DNA of 64,000 nt from NCBI GenBank assembly GCA_041660045.1, contig JBAZXA010000003.1, positions 62,001 through 126,000 of the forward strand. The letters run 5' to 3'. Shown piece after piece: positions 52,296-62,053 of the stretch (position 1 is its first letter; every line of letters starts with the position of its first letter). Source of the stretch: WM-3-3 sp041660045 (GTDB lineage: Bacteria > Pseudomonadota > Gammaproteobacteria > Methylococcales > Methylomonadaceae). The notes below the pieces were generated by a model. The model was not told the DNA's origin and made no database searches. It saw only the letters and a program-made list of their open reading frames with translations. A program made the translations under genes and the position numbers.

Positions 52296-55200
52296 TTATT
52301 CCTGGTTTTGGAGCTGCTGCCAAAGTGGCACAATTAAATTTTGGCAATCGGTTTCAAAGTTTTGGCCTAACCAGGCCATAGGCTCATAGCCTTGTAAAAA
52401 CAAGCGCTTAAGCTCTAACTCATAACCCTGTGCTATAGCGGTTGTTAATTGTAAGTTAGCCATTTCCAACGGCGGCTTTTTACTTTTCCCACCTTTTTTA
52501 AGTTGTATTGCTTGCTTAGCGTATGCAAATGCAGGTTCTACAAAAAATGCATCGGGACGCAGTAAACCACGCTGATAAATATCCAAAAACGCTAATAACA
52601 TCTCTTTTGTGCCGAAATCGGCCGGCATCTGCAAATTAGCATCGGTGGCCAACAAATAAGTTGGCTGGCTGTCGATTTGGTTAACCAGTAAATGATGTAG
52701 CCAGGCGACTAACAAATCTTTACCTTTTAAGCTTGCATAACGGTAAAACAAACTCCCCTCTTGATAGCAATTTGCCAATTTACCGATAACCCTAAACTTG
52801 CCCACGGTTAAATCAACCGCTCTTTCAGGTATGGCCAATCCTAAGTTTTTAGTTTTAATTAAGGCGGTAAATTCTGCCATGTGTGTTTGCTGACGGTCAA
52901 ACTCTAACTCACCTGCAGCACCTAGCAGCCATCGTCCTTGTGCCTGCAATTTTTGCAGCGATAACGGCTGCTTAGCAAGATCACTGGCTATCCATTCTTG
53001 ATAGATAAAATAACTCTCTAACTCGTCCAAACTAAAGGGTTCACGCTCCTCCGCCTCAGGATAAAGCCCCCGCAAACGCAAAGCGAGTTGGTGCTGCATA
53101 AAAAACTTTTGCGGATGCCGGTAAAACGCGAATAAATCGTTAATTTCAATTATGTTTAAATCGGTCTCGCCATGCTCTATTTGACCTTGCCACCAGCCCA
53201 TAGCGGGTGTTGTCTCGGATAATCTAACGGCTAACGCTTGTGCCGTCCCGCAATCGCTTTGTGAATAACTAAACAAATCGGTCTTACCGTTAAAATAATT
53301 AGGGCTAAATGCTTGTAAAGGATGCTTTATGACCACATCTTCCAACTGATAATGATTTGCCAATACATCTAATAACTCACTGACGACTATCGATGGCGCA
53401 ATAGCATTGTTATGGAAGATGGACTGCCCAATATAGGTAATGATTAGCTGTTGCCGTGCCGATAATAAAATTTCCAAAAATTGGTAGCGGTCATCGACCC
53501 GGCGTAAGCGGTCGCCTTTACGAAATTGTTGGGCCACTAAATCAAACGTGGGGTTTCCTTCTAGCTTAGGAAATTCGCCCTCATTCATCCCCAGCAGTGC
53601 AATCACCTTAAACGGAATCGACCGCATCGGCAGCATTGAACAAAACGTCAGCTGGCCCCGTAAAAAACCATTACCCGATTTATGTTCATCCATGCGCCCT
53701 TCCAACCAGGCGATGATTACCGATAACGCTACCTCATCATGATGGACTGTGGCAAAGCTTTCTGTTAATTGCGCCAGCAATTCATTAAGCTGTTGGCGTT
53801 CTAAGGGATCAGCTTCTGGTAATAGCTGATCAGCGTAATAAGACAGTTGGCTAGCCCAGTCTGCTAATGGCTTGTTGCGCTGTAAGTCTTGGCTAGCTTT
53901 AAACAGTAATTGCAAAAAATCGTGTAAGCCCCCCAAAGCCAGCGCCGATGAGCCTTCTATGTCTGCATATGGCAATACCCCTGCAATAAAATCGTCCTCA
54001 TTACCAATCGCCAGACCCATCAACAACCTTTCCAAAGCAGCAAGCCATGTGTACTCTGGGCTTGCTGGCAAACCTAAGTCTTCTTTATGCTGTGCGGACT
54101 TACCCCAACGTACATGCGTGGCTTGTAGCCAATGGTCAATCAGCTCAAAATCCGTTTCCACCAAACCAAAACTACGGAACACCAAGTCCCGCCGTAATAA
54201 ATCCATCACCGAGCGCCAGCCAAATCGGCTTAGGCAAAGGTTTAAAAAGCTGATAAAAGCATCCAAAGCATGGTTGCTTAAACGTAAGCTACGGTCGGCA
54301 ACCGCATGTTGGATATCATCAAATACTGCCGCAATAAAGGGCGCGTATTGCTCAATATTGGGAGCCATTACCACTATGTCACGTAATTCCAAGCTAGGCT
54401 CTAGCTCTAATGCCGATAGTAGCTGATCTTTCAACACCTCCACTTCTCTTAGGCGTGAATGGCAGGCGTGGATGCTAATGGAAGCATCGTTGCGCAAGCT
54501 TATGTTGTGCACTTCATTATTCAGGACATCATTTTGCAATTGTTGCAAATTGTGATTGGCAACCACGGCCTCAAAGCTACTCGGTTCCATGGCAAACTCT
54601 GCCAGCTCCAATAACATTTCCTGAAACTCGCGGCCTTGCTGGCCTAGCGCTAACAGCAAAGGGTGCGCGCCCTGCTCGGCAGTAAGCATGGCTTGCCGCT
54701 TACTTGCTAAGTCCGCCCAATACGCCTGCGCTGGGTTTAATAAATATAAATGCAGTTGGCAATGCCGGGATAAGCTTTGTAAATAACTTAAAAACAAAGG
54801 TGGCATAGAATTTAAGCCAAATACCGAGATACGCTCAGGTAAGACATCTGCAAACTCGCCTTCAGCCGCGGCCTGAAGTTTTTTGATCACTTCCAACCAT
54901 AATAAGCCTCTGTGCTGGCTTCCTGCCTGTTCCAATACCTTTAGCCATAATTGTTTTTGCCAACGTTCCGTTACTGTGCCATAGACCAGCTGACCGCTTT
55001 GCCAGGCGGCTAACATGTCGGGCCGCATTATTTGATATTGGTCAAAAAGCTGTGCTATTTGCTGTGCGAGTTGATAACGTTTTAGTGCTTTATTTTGCCC
55101 TGCTAAATATTGGCATAAAACCGGAAACTCGGCGTTATCTAGCCGCCTTAACAAACTGTCTAAGCGCCAGTGCATCAAATGCCGGTCAAAAGCAGCATCT

Positions 55201-55439
55201 TGCAATCGGCTATCCAATTGCTGTGCCGCCATGGCAAAAAATTTGCTTGGGAATAAAAACTCAAAGTTAGCCCATACCTTAAAGCGGCTGGCCAATTGTT
55301 GGCATAACCAACGTTCCATACCTTGGCTTTGGATTAAGAAGATTTCTTTACTCAACGGCGTAGACAAGGGTATTTGGATCACTGCAGCCAAATGCTCAAG
55401 CAGGTTTTCGGTTTTATTGGAACTGTGAAGAATAAACAT
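52296..55439 (-). CDS. recC: exodeoxyribonuclease V subunit gamma (RecC)
   Basis: Non-catalytic scaffold of RecBCD that recognises Chi and splits the DNA strands. 1047 residues. FLIQSQGMERWLCQQLA near the N-terminus, VFGLNSMPPLFLSYLQSL and the region GQLTFCSMLPMRSIPFKVIALLGMNEGEFP (quoted as CSMLPMRSIPFKVIALLGM) are conserved in RecC. The usual Chi-contact domain is degenerate in helicase motifs, as expected. Transcribed towards recB but separated from it by 1.9 kb. Confidence 0.95.
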   Translation of the reverse strand: MFILHSSNKTENLLEHLAAVIQIPLSTPLSKEIFLIQSQGMERWLCQQLASRFKVWANFEFLFPSKFFAMAAQQLDSRLQDAAFDRHLMHWRLDSLLRRLDNAEFPVLCQYLAGQNKALKRYQLAQQIAQLFDQYQIMRPDMLAAWQSGQLVYGTVTERWQKQLWLKVLEQAGSQHRGLLWLEVIKKLQAAAEGEFADVLPERISVFGLNSMPPLFLSYLQSLSRHCQLHLYLLNPAQAYWADLASKRQAMLTAEQGAHPLLLALGQQGREFQEMLLELAEFAMEPSSFEAVVANHNLQQLQNDVLNNEVHNISLRNDASISIHACHSRLREVEVLKDQLLSALELEPSLELRDIVVMAPNIEQYAPFIAAVFDDIQHAVADRSLRLSNHALDAFISFLNLCLSRFGWRSVMDLLRRDLVFRSFGLVETDFELIDHWLQATHVRWGKSAQHKEDLGLPASPEYTWLAALERLLMGLAIGNEDDFIAGVLPYADIEGSSALALGGLHDFLQLLFKASQDLQRNKPLADWASQLSYYADQLLPEADPLERQQLNELLAQLTESFATVHHDEVALSVIIAWLEGRMDEHKSGNGFLRGQLTFCSMLPMRSIPFKVIALLGMNEGEFPKLEGNPTFDLVAQQFRKGDRLRRVDDRYQFLEILLSARQQLIITYIGQSIFHNNAIAPSIVVSELLDVLANHYQLEDVVIKHPLQAFSPNYFNGKTDLFSYSQSDCGTAQALAVRLSETTPAMGWWQGQIEHGETDLNIIEINDLFAFYRHPQKFFMQHQLALRLRGLYPEAEEREPFSLDELESYFIYQEWIASDLAKQPLSLQKLQAQGRWLLGAAGELEFDRQQTHMAEFTALIKTKNLGLAIPERAVDLTVGKFRVIGKLANCYQEGSLFYRYASLKGKDLLVAWLHHLLVNQIDSQPTYLLATDANLQMPADFGTKEMLLAFLDIYQRGLLRPDAFFVEPAFAYAKQAIQLKKGGKSKKPPLEMANLQLTTAIAQGYELELKRLFLQGYEPMAWLGQNFETDCQNLIVPLWQQLQNQE

Positions 55440-55722
55440 GCAAGTTTTCAGTAAGCCAAAGCGTTATTTTCCCAACAAGTTATACAATTTCTGACGTTAG
55501 AATAAATTCCGTATAAGCCACTGAAATTTTATATTTATTTAGCCTTGTAAAAAGTTTAGCCAGCGCTATATTGAAAAAGCTAAATTAATAAAAAACTAAT
55601 CAAAAGTGGAAAAAATGTAGTTTTTATAGCTTGCTATCTAGCGCTTATGTTGAAAACAATTTAAGCCGGTTTTACTTATCCACTAAGCCACAAAAAACAA
55701 CACCTGAGGGGGATTTGTCTTT

Positions 55723-57930
55723 ATGACGATCAAACAACGTATTGCCCTATTGGCGGGATCACTGCTTTTAGGCTTAATCCTCTGTAATGGTGCATTAAAT
55801 TGGGCATTAAACAAAACACGTATTGGCGGCCAACTTTATAACGATATTGTCAACGACAAGGACTTACTGGCCGATATTCTACCGCCGCCTGAATATATAA
55901 TCGAAGCTTATTTAACCGTTTATCAATTGCTGGCCAGCACCGATGAAGTCACGCGTACGGAATATGGCAAACGCATCAGCCAATTGGAAGCCGACTACCT
56001 AAACCGGGAAAAGTTTTGGCAAACGCAAAGCTTAGGTGAACAAGCTCGCCAAGCCTTAACGGCCTCGCAGCAAGATGCCCATACGTTTTTTCTGCTATGC
56101 AAGCGCTTACAGGCAGCTACCACAGCAAATAGCACAGACGCTGAGGCCATAAAGCAAGACATAACCCAAGCTTATAACAGTCACCGTAGCCATATTGACC
56201 AATTGGTCACTATCAGCAACCAGGCATTCACAGAACATGATGAATTAGGTAAAACCACAACGCATCGCCTGCAATTATTTAGTTCAACATTAGCCATTGC
56301 AGTAATTTTAGGGGGTATCGCCATTTCACTTTGTACTATGCGTAGAATTACCATGCCCTTAGACCAACTTAAAACCGTGTTTGCCAAAATTACCGCAACA
56401 GGTGATTTTAGTATCCGCTCCCAACAAGATACCCTTAATGATGAAATTGGCGAACTTGCCCGTAATATTAATGAGTTATTGGCCGAACTACAATCCTCTT
56501 TCCAAGAAATTACGACTGTCGCCAATACGTTTGCCGACGGCAACTTTGGCCGGCGCTTAAATAGCCAACAGTTAGGTGACCTTGGCCAATTAGCCGATTG
56601 CCTGGACACTTCTTTCGCCGAGGCTGAAGCTGCAGTTGGCATTATGGCGCAGCTAATTTCCGCTATTAAGGAAGGCGAAACAGTTGACCCTACCATCATC
56701 GAAAACCAGCACTTAAAAGGCCAATGGTTGGAAGAAACCGAAATAGCCTTCCAAGCATTAAACGATTTGAACACCATGTTCCAGGAAATTACCCAAGTCA
56801 TGCAACAATCCTCATGTGGTCATTTTAATGGCCACATCAACCTTAAAGTTTCGGGTATTTATCTTGCGTTGATTAACGCCATCAATATCGCTATGCATAG
56901 GCTAAATTTGGCGGTATCCGATATTGTTGACACCACGGAAGCGCTTGCGCTGGGCAATCTTACAGTTACCGTCAACGGCCATCATGAAGGCGAACTGCTA
57001 CGCTTGAAAAATTCTTTAAATCAAGCCATTACCGCACTATCGGAGTCTTTTTCCCAAGTTTTAGGGCGCTCTAGCGAAATTTTGCAACTCTCAGGACAAG
57101 TCGCACTGGCCAATCAAGACTTATCAGAACGTCTAAACCAGCAAGCTTGCACGTTGGAACAGGTGACCAGTACCATGTTTGAAATTACCGCCCAAATTCA
57201 GGCCGCTACCCAACAGGCAGAAAAATCTAAATCGATTACCCTAGATGCCCATGACGCGGCCAAAACCGGTGCTTTTGAAATGCAAAATGCGGTCTCTTCC
57301 ATGCGTGTGATTCGGGAGTTTAGCAACCAAATCACTGGCATTATTGGCTTTATTGACGGCATAGCCTTCCAATCAAACTTGCTTGCGCTAAATGCCGCCG
57401 TAGAAGCTGCCCGCGCGGGTGAAAATGGCCGCGCTTTTGCCGTAGTCGCAGGTGAAGTCAGGACATTGGCACAAAAATCGGGCGAAGCCGCTAAAGACAT
57501 TAAATTATTAATCGCCCAAACCACCGATAAAATTCATGAAGGCACTGAAAAAGTTGAAAGTACGGAAGTAACCATAGAGCGCATCAGTAGCCAAGTGGCA
57601 CAAGTTGGCCAATTGATGGAAGATATTTCAAAATCGGCGCATGAACAGGCTGTTGGCGTCGGCAGTACCTCAGCTGCGATCCGTGAAATCGATAATAACT
57701 TGCAATTAAATGCAGCCTTGGTAGAAAAAAATGCCCAATTGGCACATCATCTTGACCGAATCGCCCAAACCCTAAACAATTTAGCAGGTCAATTCAAACT
57801 GCAAACAAATTCCCACCATAAGCCTGCCAGCACCAGCGAAAAACCTAAAGAAACCAACTTACGTTTAGTCGTCAACGCTAAACCATCCCTGCCAGCTAGC
57901 ATAGACAATAACGACTGGGCTGAATTTTAA
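55723..57930 (+). CDS. methyl-accepting chemotaxis protein with HAMP array
   Basis: Chemoreceptor. 735 residues. TM1 about 6-28, periplasmic sensor 29-183 containing DILPPPEYIIE (51-61), TM2 about 184-205. HAMP-like segments follow at about 206-260, 262-306, 352-403 and 403-448, so the linker is much longer than in E. coli Tsr. The conserved signalling tip is DGIAFQSNLLALNAAVEAARAGENGRAF (545-572, quoted in part as LLALNAAVEAARAGE). It ends NDWAEF; the last five residues DWAEF fit the xWxxF tether for CheR/CheB. A GAGGGGG ribosome site precedes the ATG. No che genes are nearby; the ligand is unknown. Confidence 0.93.
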   Translation: MTIKQRIALLAGSLLLGLILCNGALNWALNKTRIGGQLYNDIVNDKDLLADILPPPEYIIEAYLTVYQLLASTDEVTRTEYGKRISQLEADYLNREKFWQTQSLGEQARQALTASQQDAHTFFLLCKRLQAATTANSTDAEAIKQDITQAYNSHRSHIDQLVTISNQAFTEHDELGKTTTHRLQLFSSTLAIAVILGGIAISLCTMRRITMPLDQLKTVFAKITATGDFSIRSQQDTLNDEIGELARNINELLAELQSSFQEITTVANTFADGNFGRRLNSQQLGDLGQLADCLDTSFAEAEAAVGIMAQLISAIKEGETVDPTIIENQHLKGQWLEETEIAFQALNDLNTMFQEITQVMQQSSCGHFNGHINLKVSGIYLALINAINIAMHRLNLAVSDIVDTTEALALGNLTVTVNGHHEGELLRLKNSLNQAITALSESFSQVLGRSSEILQLSGQVALANQDLSERLNQQACTLEQVTSTMFEITAQIQAATQQAEKSKSITLDAHDAAKTGAFEMQNAVSSMRVIREFSNQITGIIGFIDGIAFQSNLLALNAAVEAARAGENGRAFAVVAGEVRTLAQKSGEAAKDIKLLIAQTTDKIHEGTEKVESTEVTIERISSQVAQVGQLMEDISKSAHEQAVGVGSTSAAIREIDNNLQLNAALVEKNAQLAHHLDRIAQTLNNLAGQFKLQTNSHHKPASTSEKPKETNLRLVVNAKPSLPASIDNNDWAEF

Positions 57931-57969
57931 GGCTCCCAGCCATTGCCATGCTTAAGCATCCTAGTCCTG

Positions 57970-58875
57970 TTACTCTTTTGCAGTTGTGTTTGCCAAAGCT
58001 TCGATAATTAACCGCAATTTGTTTTGCAGAATACGGGTATTTTCAGGCCCCATGCGCAGTAACTGTTTTTGCACTGGGCTTAAAGCTTCCAAATCAGTAC
58101 TAGCAAACTTATAACGCACACCAAAATTAACCAATTCAATAGGCGCTTCAATGATAGGCGCTGCTAGCATTTCAGCGGCCGCTTTGGCTATTACATCATC
58201 CAGCCGATACGCTTGTGGGTAGCTAAACTCAGCAAAGACTTGTTGGCATAACGGTTTAAAACTTTTATAGAGCGCTAATAAAGCGCCTACATCCATAGCA
58301 TCCACAGCCGCGACAAATTCGTTATAGCGTTGGTAGCTGGTCGGCCCCATCAGCAAACCCTGATTGCCAACATCTGCAACAAAACGTTGTTTTAATTTAA
58401 GAAAAGCGATATTTTTTACTAAGCGTTGGCCTTGGGAAAAATCGTTGATAATCAGCATGCCTTTACGAATTAACTGGTCGCCGACTAACCATTCGCCTAA
58501 TGCCGGAGAAATCCGGATGAGACTTTCCCGAAACAAACCATCGCTATTTTCAAGGTTAGGTAAAACAAACGCGTGTTCTTCTTGCAAGCCTTCAATATCT
58601 TCAATATTCACTGGCACAGGCGCTAAAGCCGGGTCAGTATGCCCGCTTGGATTAGGCAAGGTTTGATAATACGCCCGATCACTGTTAGGTGCAGGCACTG
58701 GCAGAGCCAACACCACTTCCTGCGCAGGCTGCTCAAAAAAACCCGGGTATTGCAGTTTTATCCCATAAAATACGCCAAAAATTAGGACTTGGATAGCCAC
58801 TAAAACCAAAACAGCATTTTTGATAAAACTATTATTTTTTTTATTTTTTGTGTCGCTATATCGACCCATATGCAA
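57970..58875 (-). CDS. DUF3014-domain protein
   Basis: 301 residues, function unknown. A short cytoplasmic, Lys/Asn-rich tail and one membrane helix (about 19-40) followed by a Pro-rich linker (50-90), then the DUF3014 region, recognised by FVLPNLENSDGLFRESLIRISP and LIRKGMLIINDFSQGQRLVKN (quoted as KGMLIINDFSQGQ). Probably a bitopic inner-membrane protein with the domain in the periplasm. Divergent from gspA, from which it is separated by 66 bp. Confidence 0.82.
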   Translation of the reverse strand: MHMGRYSDTKNKKNNSFIKNAVLVLVAIQVLIFGVFYGIKLQYPGFFEQPAQEVVLALPVPAPNSDRAYYQTLPNPSGHTDPALAPVPVNIEDIEGLQEEHAFVLPNLENSDGLFRESLIRISPALGEWLVGDQLIRKGMLIINDFSQGQRLVKNIAFLKLKQRFVADVGNQGLLMGPTSYQRYNEFVAAVDAMDVGALLALYKSFKPLCQQVFAEFSYPQAYRLDDVIAKAAAEMLAAPIIEAPIELVNFGVRYKFASTDLEALSPVQKQLLRMGPENTRILQNKLRLIIEALANTTAKE

Positions 58876-58941
58876 GACCTTACTGTAGTTGTAGGCTAGA
58901 ATAACAAGTTATATTTTGGCTTTGCTTAAAAATAACACAAC

Positions 58942-60522
58942 TTGTATCACCAATATTTTCATTTTAACGAAGCGCCCTTTTCAATCGCGCCAGACCCTCA
59001 CTTTATGTTTATGAGTGAGCGCCATCAAGAAGGCCTGGCCCACTTGCTGTATGGCATCAATGAAGGCGGCGGCTTTATAGCACTTACCGGTGAAGTGGGT
59101 ACCGGTAAGACCACGCTATGTCATTGTTTACTTCAGCAACTGCCCGAGCACGTCGATGTTGCCCTCATCCTTAACCCTAAACTTAACGCCATTGAACTAT
59201 TGGCCAGCTTATGTGATGAACTGGGGATCCAATATCAGCCTCAATTTTTGTCACTTAAGCATTTAGTTGATGTGCTTAACCAATATCTATTAAATGCCCA
59301 TACGCATAATCGACGTACAGTCCTGTTAATCGATGAAGCACAAAATTTAAGCTTGGAAGTTTTAGAACAAATCCGCTTGTTGACCAATCTGGAAACAACA
59401 AAGACCAAGCTGCTACAAATTATTCTTGTCGGCCAGCCCGAACTTAAGCAATTACTAGAACGCCAAGAACTCCGTCAGCTCAACCAGCGTATTACCGCAC
59501 GTTATCATTTACAACCGTTAACCTATGCAGAAACCCAAGCTTATATTCGCCATCGTCTAAGTGTCGGGAATGGCAACCCTGAGCTCTTTAAAGCCAGCGC
59601 CATCCGCAAAATTTACCAGTTATCCTCGGGTATCCCCAGAGTTATTAACATACTCTGTGACCGGGCCTTACTGGGTGCCTATGCCAATAATCGTCAACTA
59701 GTTGATGTCAGCCTGGTTAAGCAGGCCGCTAAAGAAACTTTATTACCTCCCGCAAAGCCAAAAACCCTAGCTTATTCTGCCATTATCTTTAGCCTAGTTG
59801 CGGGCTTGGTCTTTTATGGCTTAAACCGTCCACAACCAGCCAACAACAAACTGATAGTAGCAGGCCGCTTGCCTGCAGCACCAACAGCACACAAACCGGC
59901 TTTAGATAAAAACAAAATCGTTGAGCTCTTAAGCACAGCTGATGTTTCTTTGCCGCAAGCGACCGCCAAAGCGTTAAAAATCTGGCAAAAACCTGTCACT
60001 GTGCTGGCTGCAAGTTGTGCAGATGCCGCAGCCTTTGGCTTATATTGCCTGTTTGATAAAACCGATTGGCAACACCTAATCGAGCTGGACCGCCCTAGCA
60101 TTTTAGAATTGACAACGGCTACGGGAGAAAAACGCTTTGCGTTACTGAAAGGCATCCGCAAAGCTCAGGCTATCTTACAATTGGATCAAGAAATTACCGT
60201 ACCCATAGCGGATTTACTAACCGTCTGGCAAGGCTACTATTTAGTTCTTTGGCAACCCCCGTTCCCTAATTTAACAGACATTAAGCCACCACTAAACTCA
60301 CCCGCTGTGCTTTGGCTTAGCCAACAATTAAACCGCATTGATAACACCACAGCCAAGCCCCACCAAGGGCAAAATTTTGACCCCGCTTTAAAACAACAAC
60401 TGCAAGCCTTTCAACAACGCCAACATTTAACTGCTGATGGGATAGCGGGCGGTTTAACCTTGATCCATATCGAAAACCTTACCGACCCCAAACGTTCGCC
60501 GCACCTGGTTAAGGGGGAATAA
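58942..60522 (+). CDS. gspA: general secretion pathway ATPase GspA/ExeA
   Basis: Inner-membrane AAA ATPase that, with GspB, helps insert the type II secretion secretin through peptidoglycan. 526 residues. Walker A GEVGTGKTTLC (about 49-59), Walker B VLLIDEAQNLSLE, sensor region RLLTNLET; one membrane helix near 280-295; C-terminal peptidoglycan-binding domain (about 460-515) with AFQQRQHLTADGIAG. The family start (Met-Tyr-x-x-Phe/Tyr-Phe) is encoded by TTG here, with no clear ribosome site. Followed after 2 nt by gspB. Confidence 0.92.
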   Translation: MYHQYFHFNEAPFSIAPDPHFMFMSERHQEGLAHLLYGINEGGGFIALTGEVGTGKTTLCHCLLQQLPEHVDVALILNPKLNAIELLASLCDELGIQYQPQFLSLKHLVDVLNQYLLNAHTHNRRTVLLIDEAQNLSLEVLEQIRLLTNLETTKTKLLQIILVGQPELKQLLERQELRQLNQRITARYHLQPLTYAETQAYIRHRLSVGNGNPELFKASAIRKIYQLSSGIPRVINILCDRALLGAYANNRQLVDVSLVKQAAKETLLPPAKPKTLAYSAIIFSLVAGLVFYGLNRPQPANNKLIVAGRLPAAPTAHKPALDKNKIVELLSTADVSLPQATAKALKIWQKPVTVLAASCADAAAFGLYCLFDKTDWQHLIELDRPSILELTTATGEKRFALLKGIRKAQAILQLDQEITVPIADLLTVWQGYYLVLWQPPFPNLTDIKPPLNSPAVLWLSQQLNRIDNTTAKPHQGQNFDPALKQQLQAFQQRQHLTADGIAGGLTLIHIENLTDPKRSPHLVKGE

Positions 60523-60524
60523 AG

Positions 60525-61301
60525 ATGTCATATATCCTTAATGCACTACGCAAATCGGAACGTGATCGCAAAGCCATGCAAGCTGAGACCGTCACGGATA
60601 GAATTTTATTGCCGCCTACCAGTAAAAAAAATCCATGGACTAACCGAATTGTTTTCGGCCTAATCTGTAGTAATATTCTTATTATCTTCGCTTTTTTTCT
60701 ATTTTACCCACACCCAAGCTCAACGTTAGCGGTATCAACAAACAACCCACCTAACCCAGTTTTAAATCCAGCACCTACCCCGTCAGCTACGTTGGCCACA
60801 GAAACTGGGCCATTGTCTATCTCCGGGCAAATAGCCACGCACAGACCTGAGCCCTTACCAGCGCAACCAGCTGCCACAGAAAAGCCCAAGGTTTCGGCAA
60901 CAAAAAACCTGGCCCAGCCTATCCTAACCACCACAGCAGCTATTGCAACGCCGCCAAAACCTATCCCTAGTACCAACACGCAGCCTGCCTTAACACCAGT
61001 CAATTCAGCACAACCGGAACCTGCTGCCATTACTGACAACAGCAACCTAAAACCTGCTCCAATCAAGGACAGCATTCCCTTTATTGACGCCTTAGCGCCC
61101 GATTTGCGCCGTTCACTACCGGATATCAAAATTAATGTCTTTGTTTATGACAGTGTTGCCAGCGAACGCTTTGTCATGATCGATATGGCTAAATATAGCA
61201 TTGGGCAGCGCACGCCCAGCGGCTTGCAAGTTGAAGATATTAGGCCTGACAGCTTAGTTTTAAATTTTAAAGGCCAACGCTTTCAAGTTAATCGCCCTTA
61301 A
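60525..61301 (+). CDS. gspB: general secretion pathway protein GspB/ExeB
   Basis: Partner of GspA. 258 residues: MSYILNALRKSERDRK at the N-terminus, a membrane helix (about 43-63), a long Pro/Ala/Thr-rich periplasmic linker (64-180), and a compact C-terminal GspB domain with SLPDIKINVFVYDS and LVLNFKGQRFQV. The start has a GGGGG ribosome site. No other type II secretion genes are in the window, so they act on a secretin encoded elsewhere. Confidence 0.93.
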   Translation: MSYILNALRKSERDRKAMQAETVTDRILLPPTSKKNPWTNRIVFGLICSNILIIFAFFLFYPHPSSTLAVSTNNPPNPVLNPAPTPSATLATETGPLSISGQIATHRPEPLPAQPAATEKPKVSATKNLAQPILTTTAAIATPPKPIPSTNTQPALTPVNSAQPEPAAITDNSNLKPAPIKDSIPFIDALAPDLRRSLPDIKINVFVYDSVASERFVMIDMAKYSIGQRTPSGLQVEDIRPDSLVLNFKGQRFQVNRP

Positions 61302-61375
61302 ACTTTGTTTAAATTTAATAGTCTATGCTTTAAAGCCACACTCTCACGACTTAGCTCAGCAACGGCTTAAACGTG

Positions 61376-61426
61376 GTGTCACACAATCTTAAAATAACCT
61401 TCATGTAGCTGTCACATAAGCCATTT
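61376..61426 (+). promoter_or_regulatory. candidate Pho-box array upstream of the PAP2 gene
   Basis: Heptamers at 11-bp steps: GTGTCAC (61376), CCTTCAT (61398), CTGTCAC (61409), with weaker positions at 61387 and 61420. Three fit the PhoB half-site CTGTCAT with 5 or 6 of 7 bases. A possible -10 (TAAAAT, 61440-61445) follows. Match is imperfect. Confidence 0.35.
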
Positions 61427-61480
61427 AATCTTTTTAGACTAAAATGGAAGTGGGTAGGAAAGGAAATCTGCAATTTTCAC

Positions 61481-61526
61481 GTCTGCTCAAGTGTGCGGTA
61501 AACGGCAGCAGACCTCTCAAGAGGGG
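61481..61526 (+). promoter_or_regulatory. structured leader of the PAP2 gene with buried ribosome site
   Basis: GTCTGCT (61481-61487) pairs with AGCAGAC (61507-61513); next, CCTCT (61513-61517) can pair with AGAGG (61520-61524), which is part of the GAGGGG ribosome site of the ATG at 61535. Could reduce translation unless opened. No known riboswitch class was recognised. Confidence 0.4.
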
Positions 61527-61534
61527 TAACTAAA

Positions 61535-62053
61535 ATGAAACTGCTATATTCAATCCACAAATATGATGTCTTTATGTTCACTTGGCTAGCTAATGCTAAA
61601 ATGCATGCCACGTTAGCCAAGCTAGGTCGTTATTTGTCAAAAACCGGTGATGGCCAGCTCTATGTCCTAATCGCGGTTACCTTATATCTGTCCGAAGGTA
61701 TTAGCCCGTTTGTAAAAACCATCGTCCTTGCATTCCTGATTGAAAGGCCGGTTTACTACATTCTAAAAAATAGCTTTAAACGTAACCGCCCTGAAGCGGC
61801 GCTTAAAAACTTCCACAGTATCATCAAGCCTTCGGATAAATTTAGCTTCCCTTCCGGACATACCTCCGCCGCTTTTATGATGGCCACAATCATTAGCTAT
61901 TTTATGCCCGTACTAATAGTGCCACTTTTTGGTTGGGCTATACTAATCGCATTATCCCGTGTAGTCTTAGGGGTTCATTTTCCCACTGACACGTTAATGG
62001 GAATTATTTTAGGAATGGGCTCCGCCTTTTTTAGCTTAGGGCAAATTATTTAA
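61535..62053 (+). CDS. PAP2-family membrane phosphatase
   Basis: Type-2 phosphatidic acid phosphatase family, likely acting on a lipid phosphate at the outer face of the inner membrane. 172 residues, about four helices. All three catalytic motifs are intact: KNSFKRNRP (KxxxxxxRP), FPSGHTSA (PSGH) and SRVVLGVHFPTD (SRxxxxxHxxxD). The substrate (PA, PGP or undecaprenyl diphosphate) is not determined. The stop shares a base with the start of the glycosyltransferase gene. Confidence 0.92.
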   Translation: MKLLYSIHKYDVFMFTWLANAKMHATLAKLGRYLSKTGDGQLYVLIAVTLYLSEGISPFVKTIVLAFLIERPVYYILKNSFKRNRPEAALKNFHSIIKPSDKFSFPSGHTSAAFMMATIISYFMPVLIVPLFGWAILIALSRVVLGVHFPTDTLMGIILGMGSAFFSLGQII

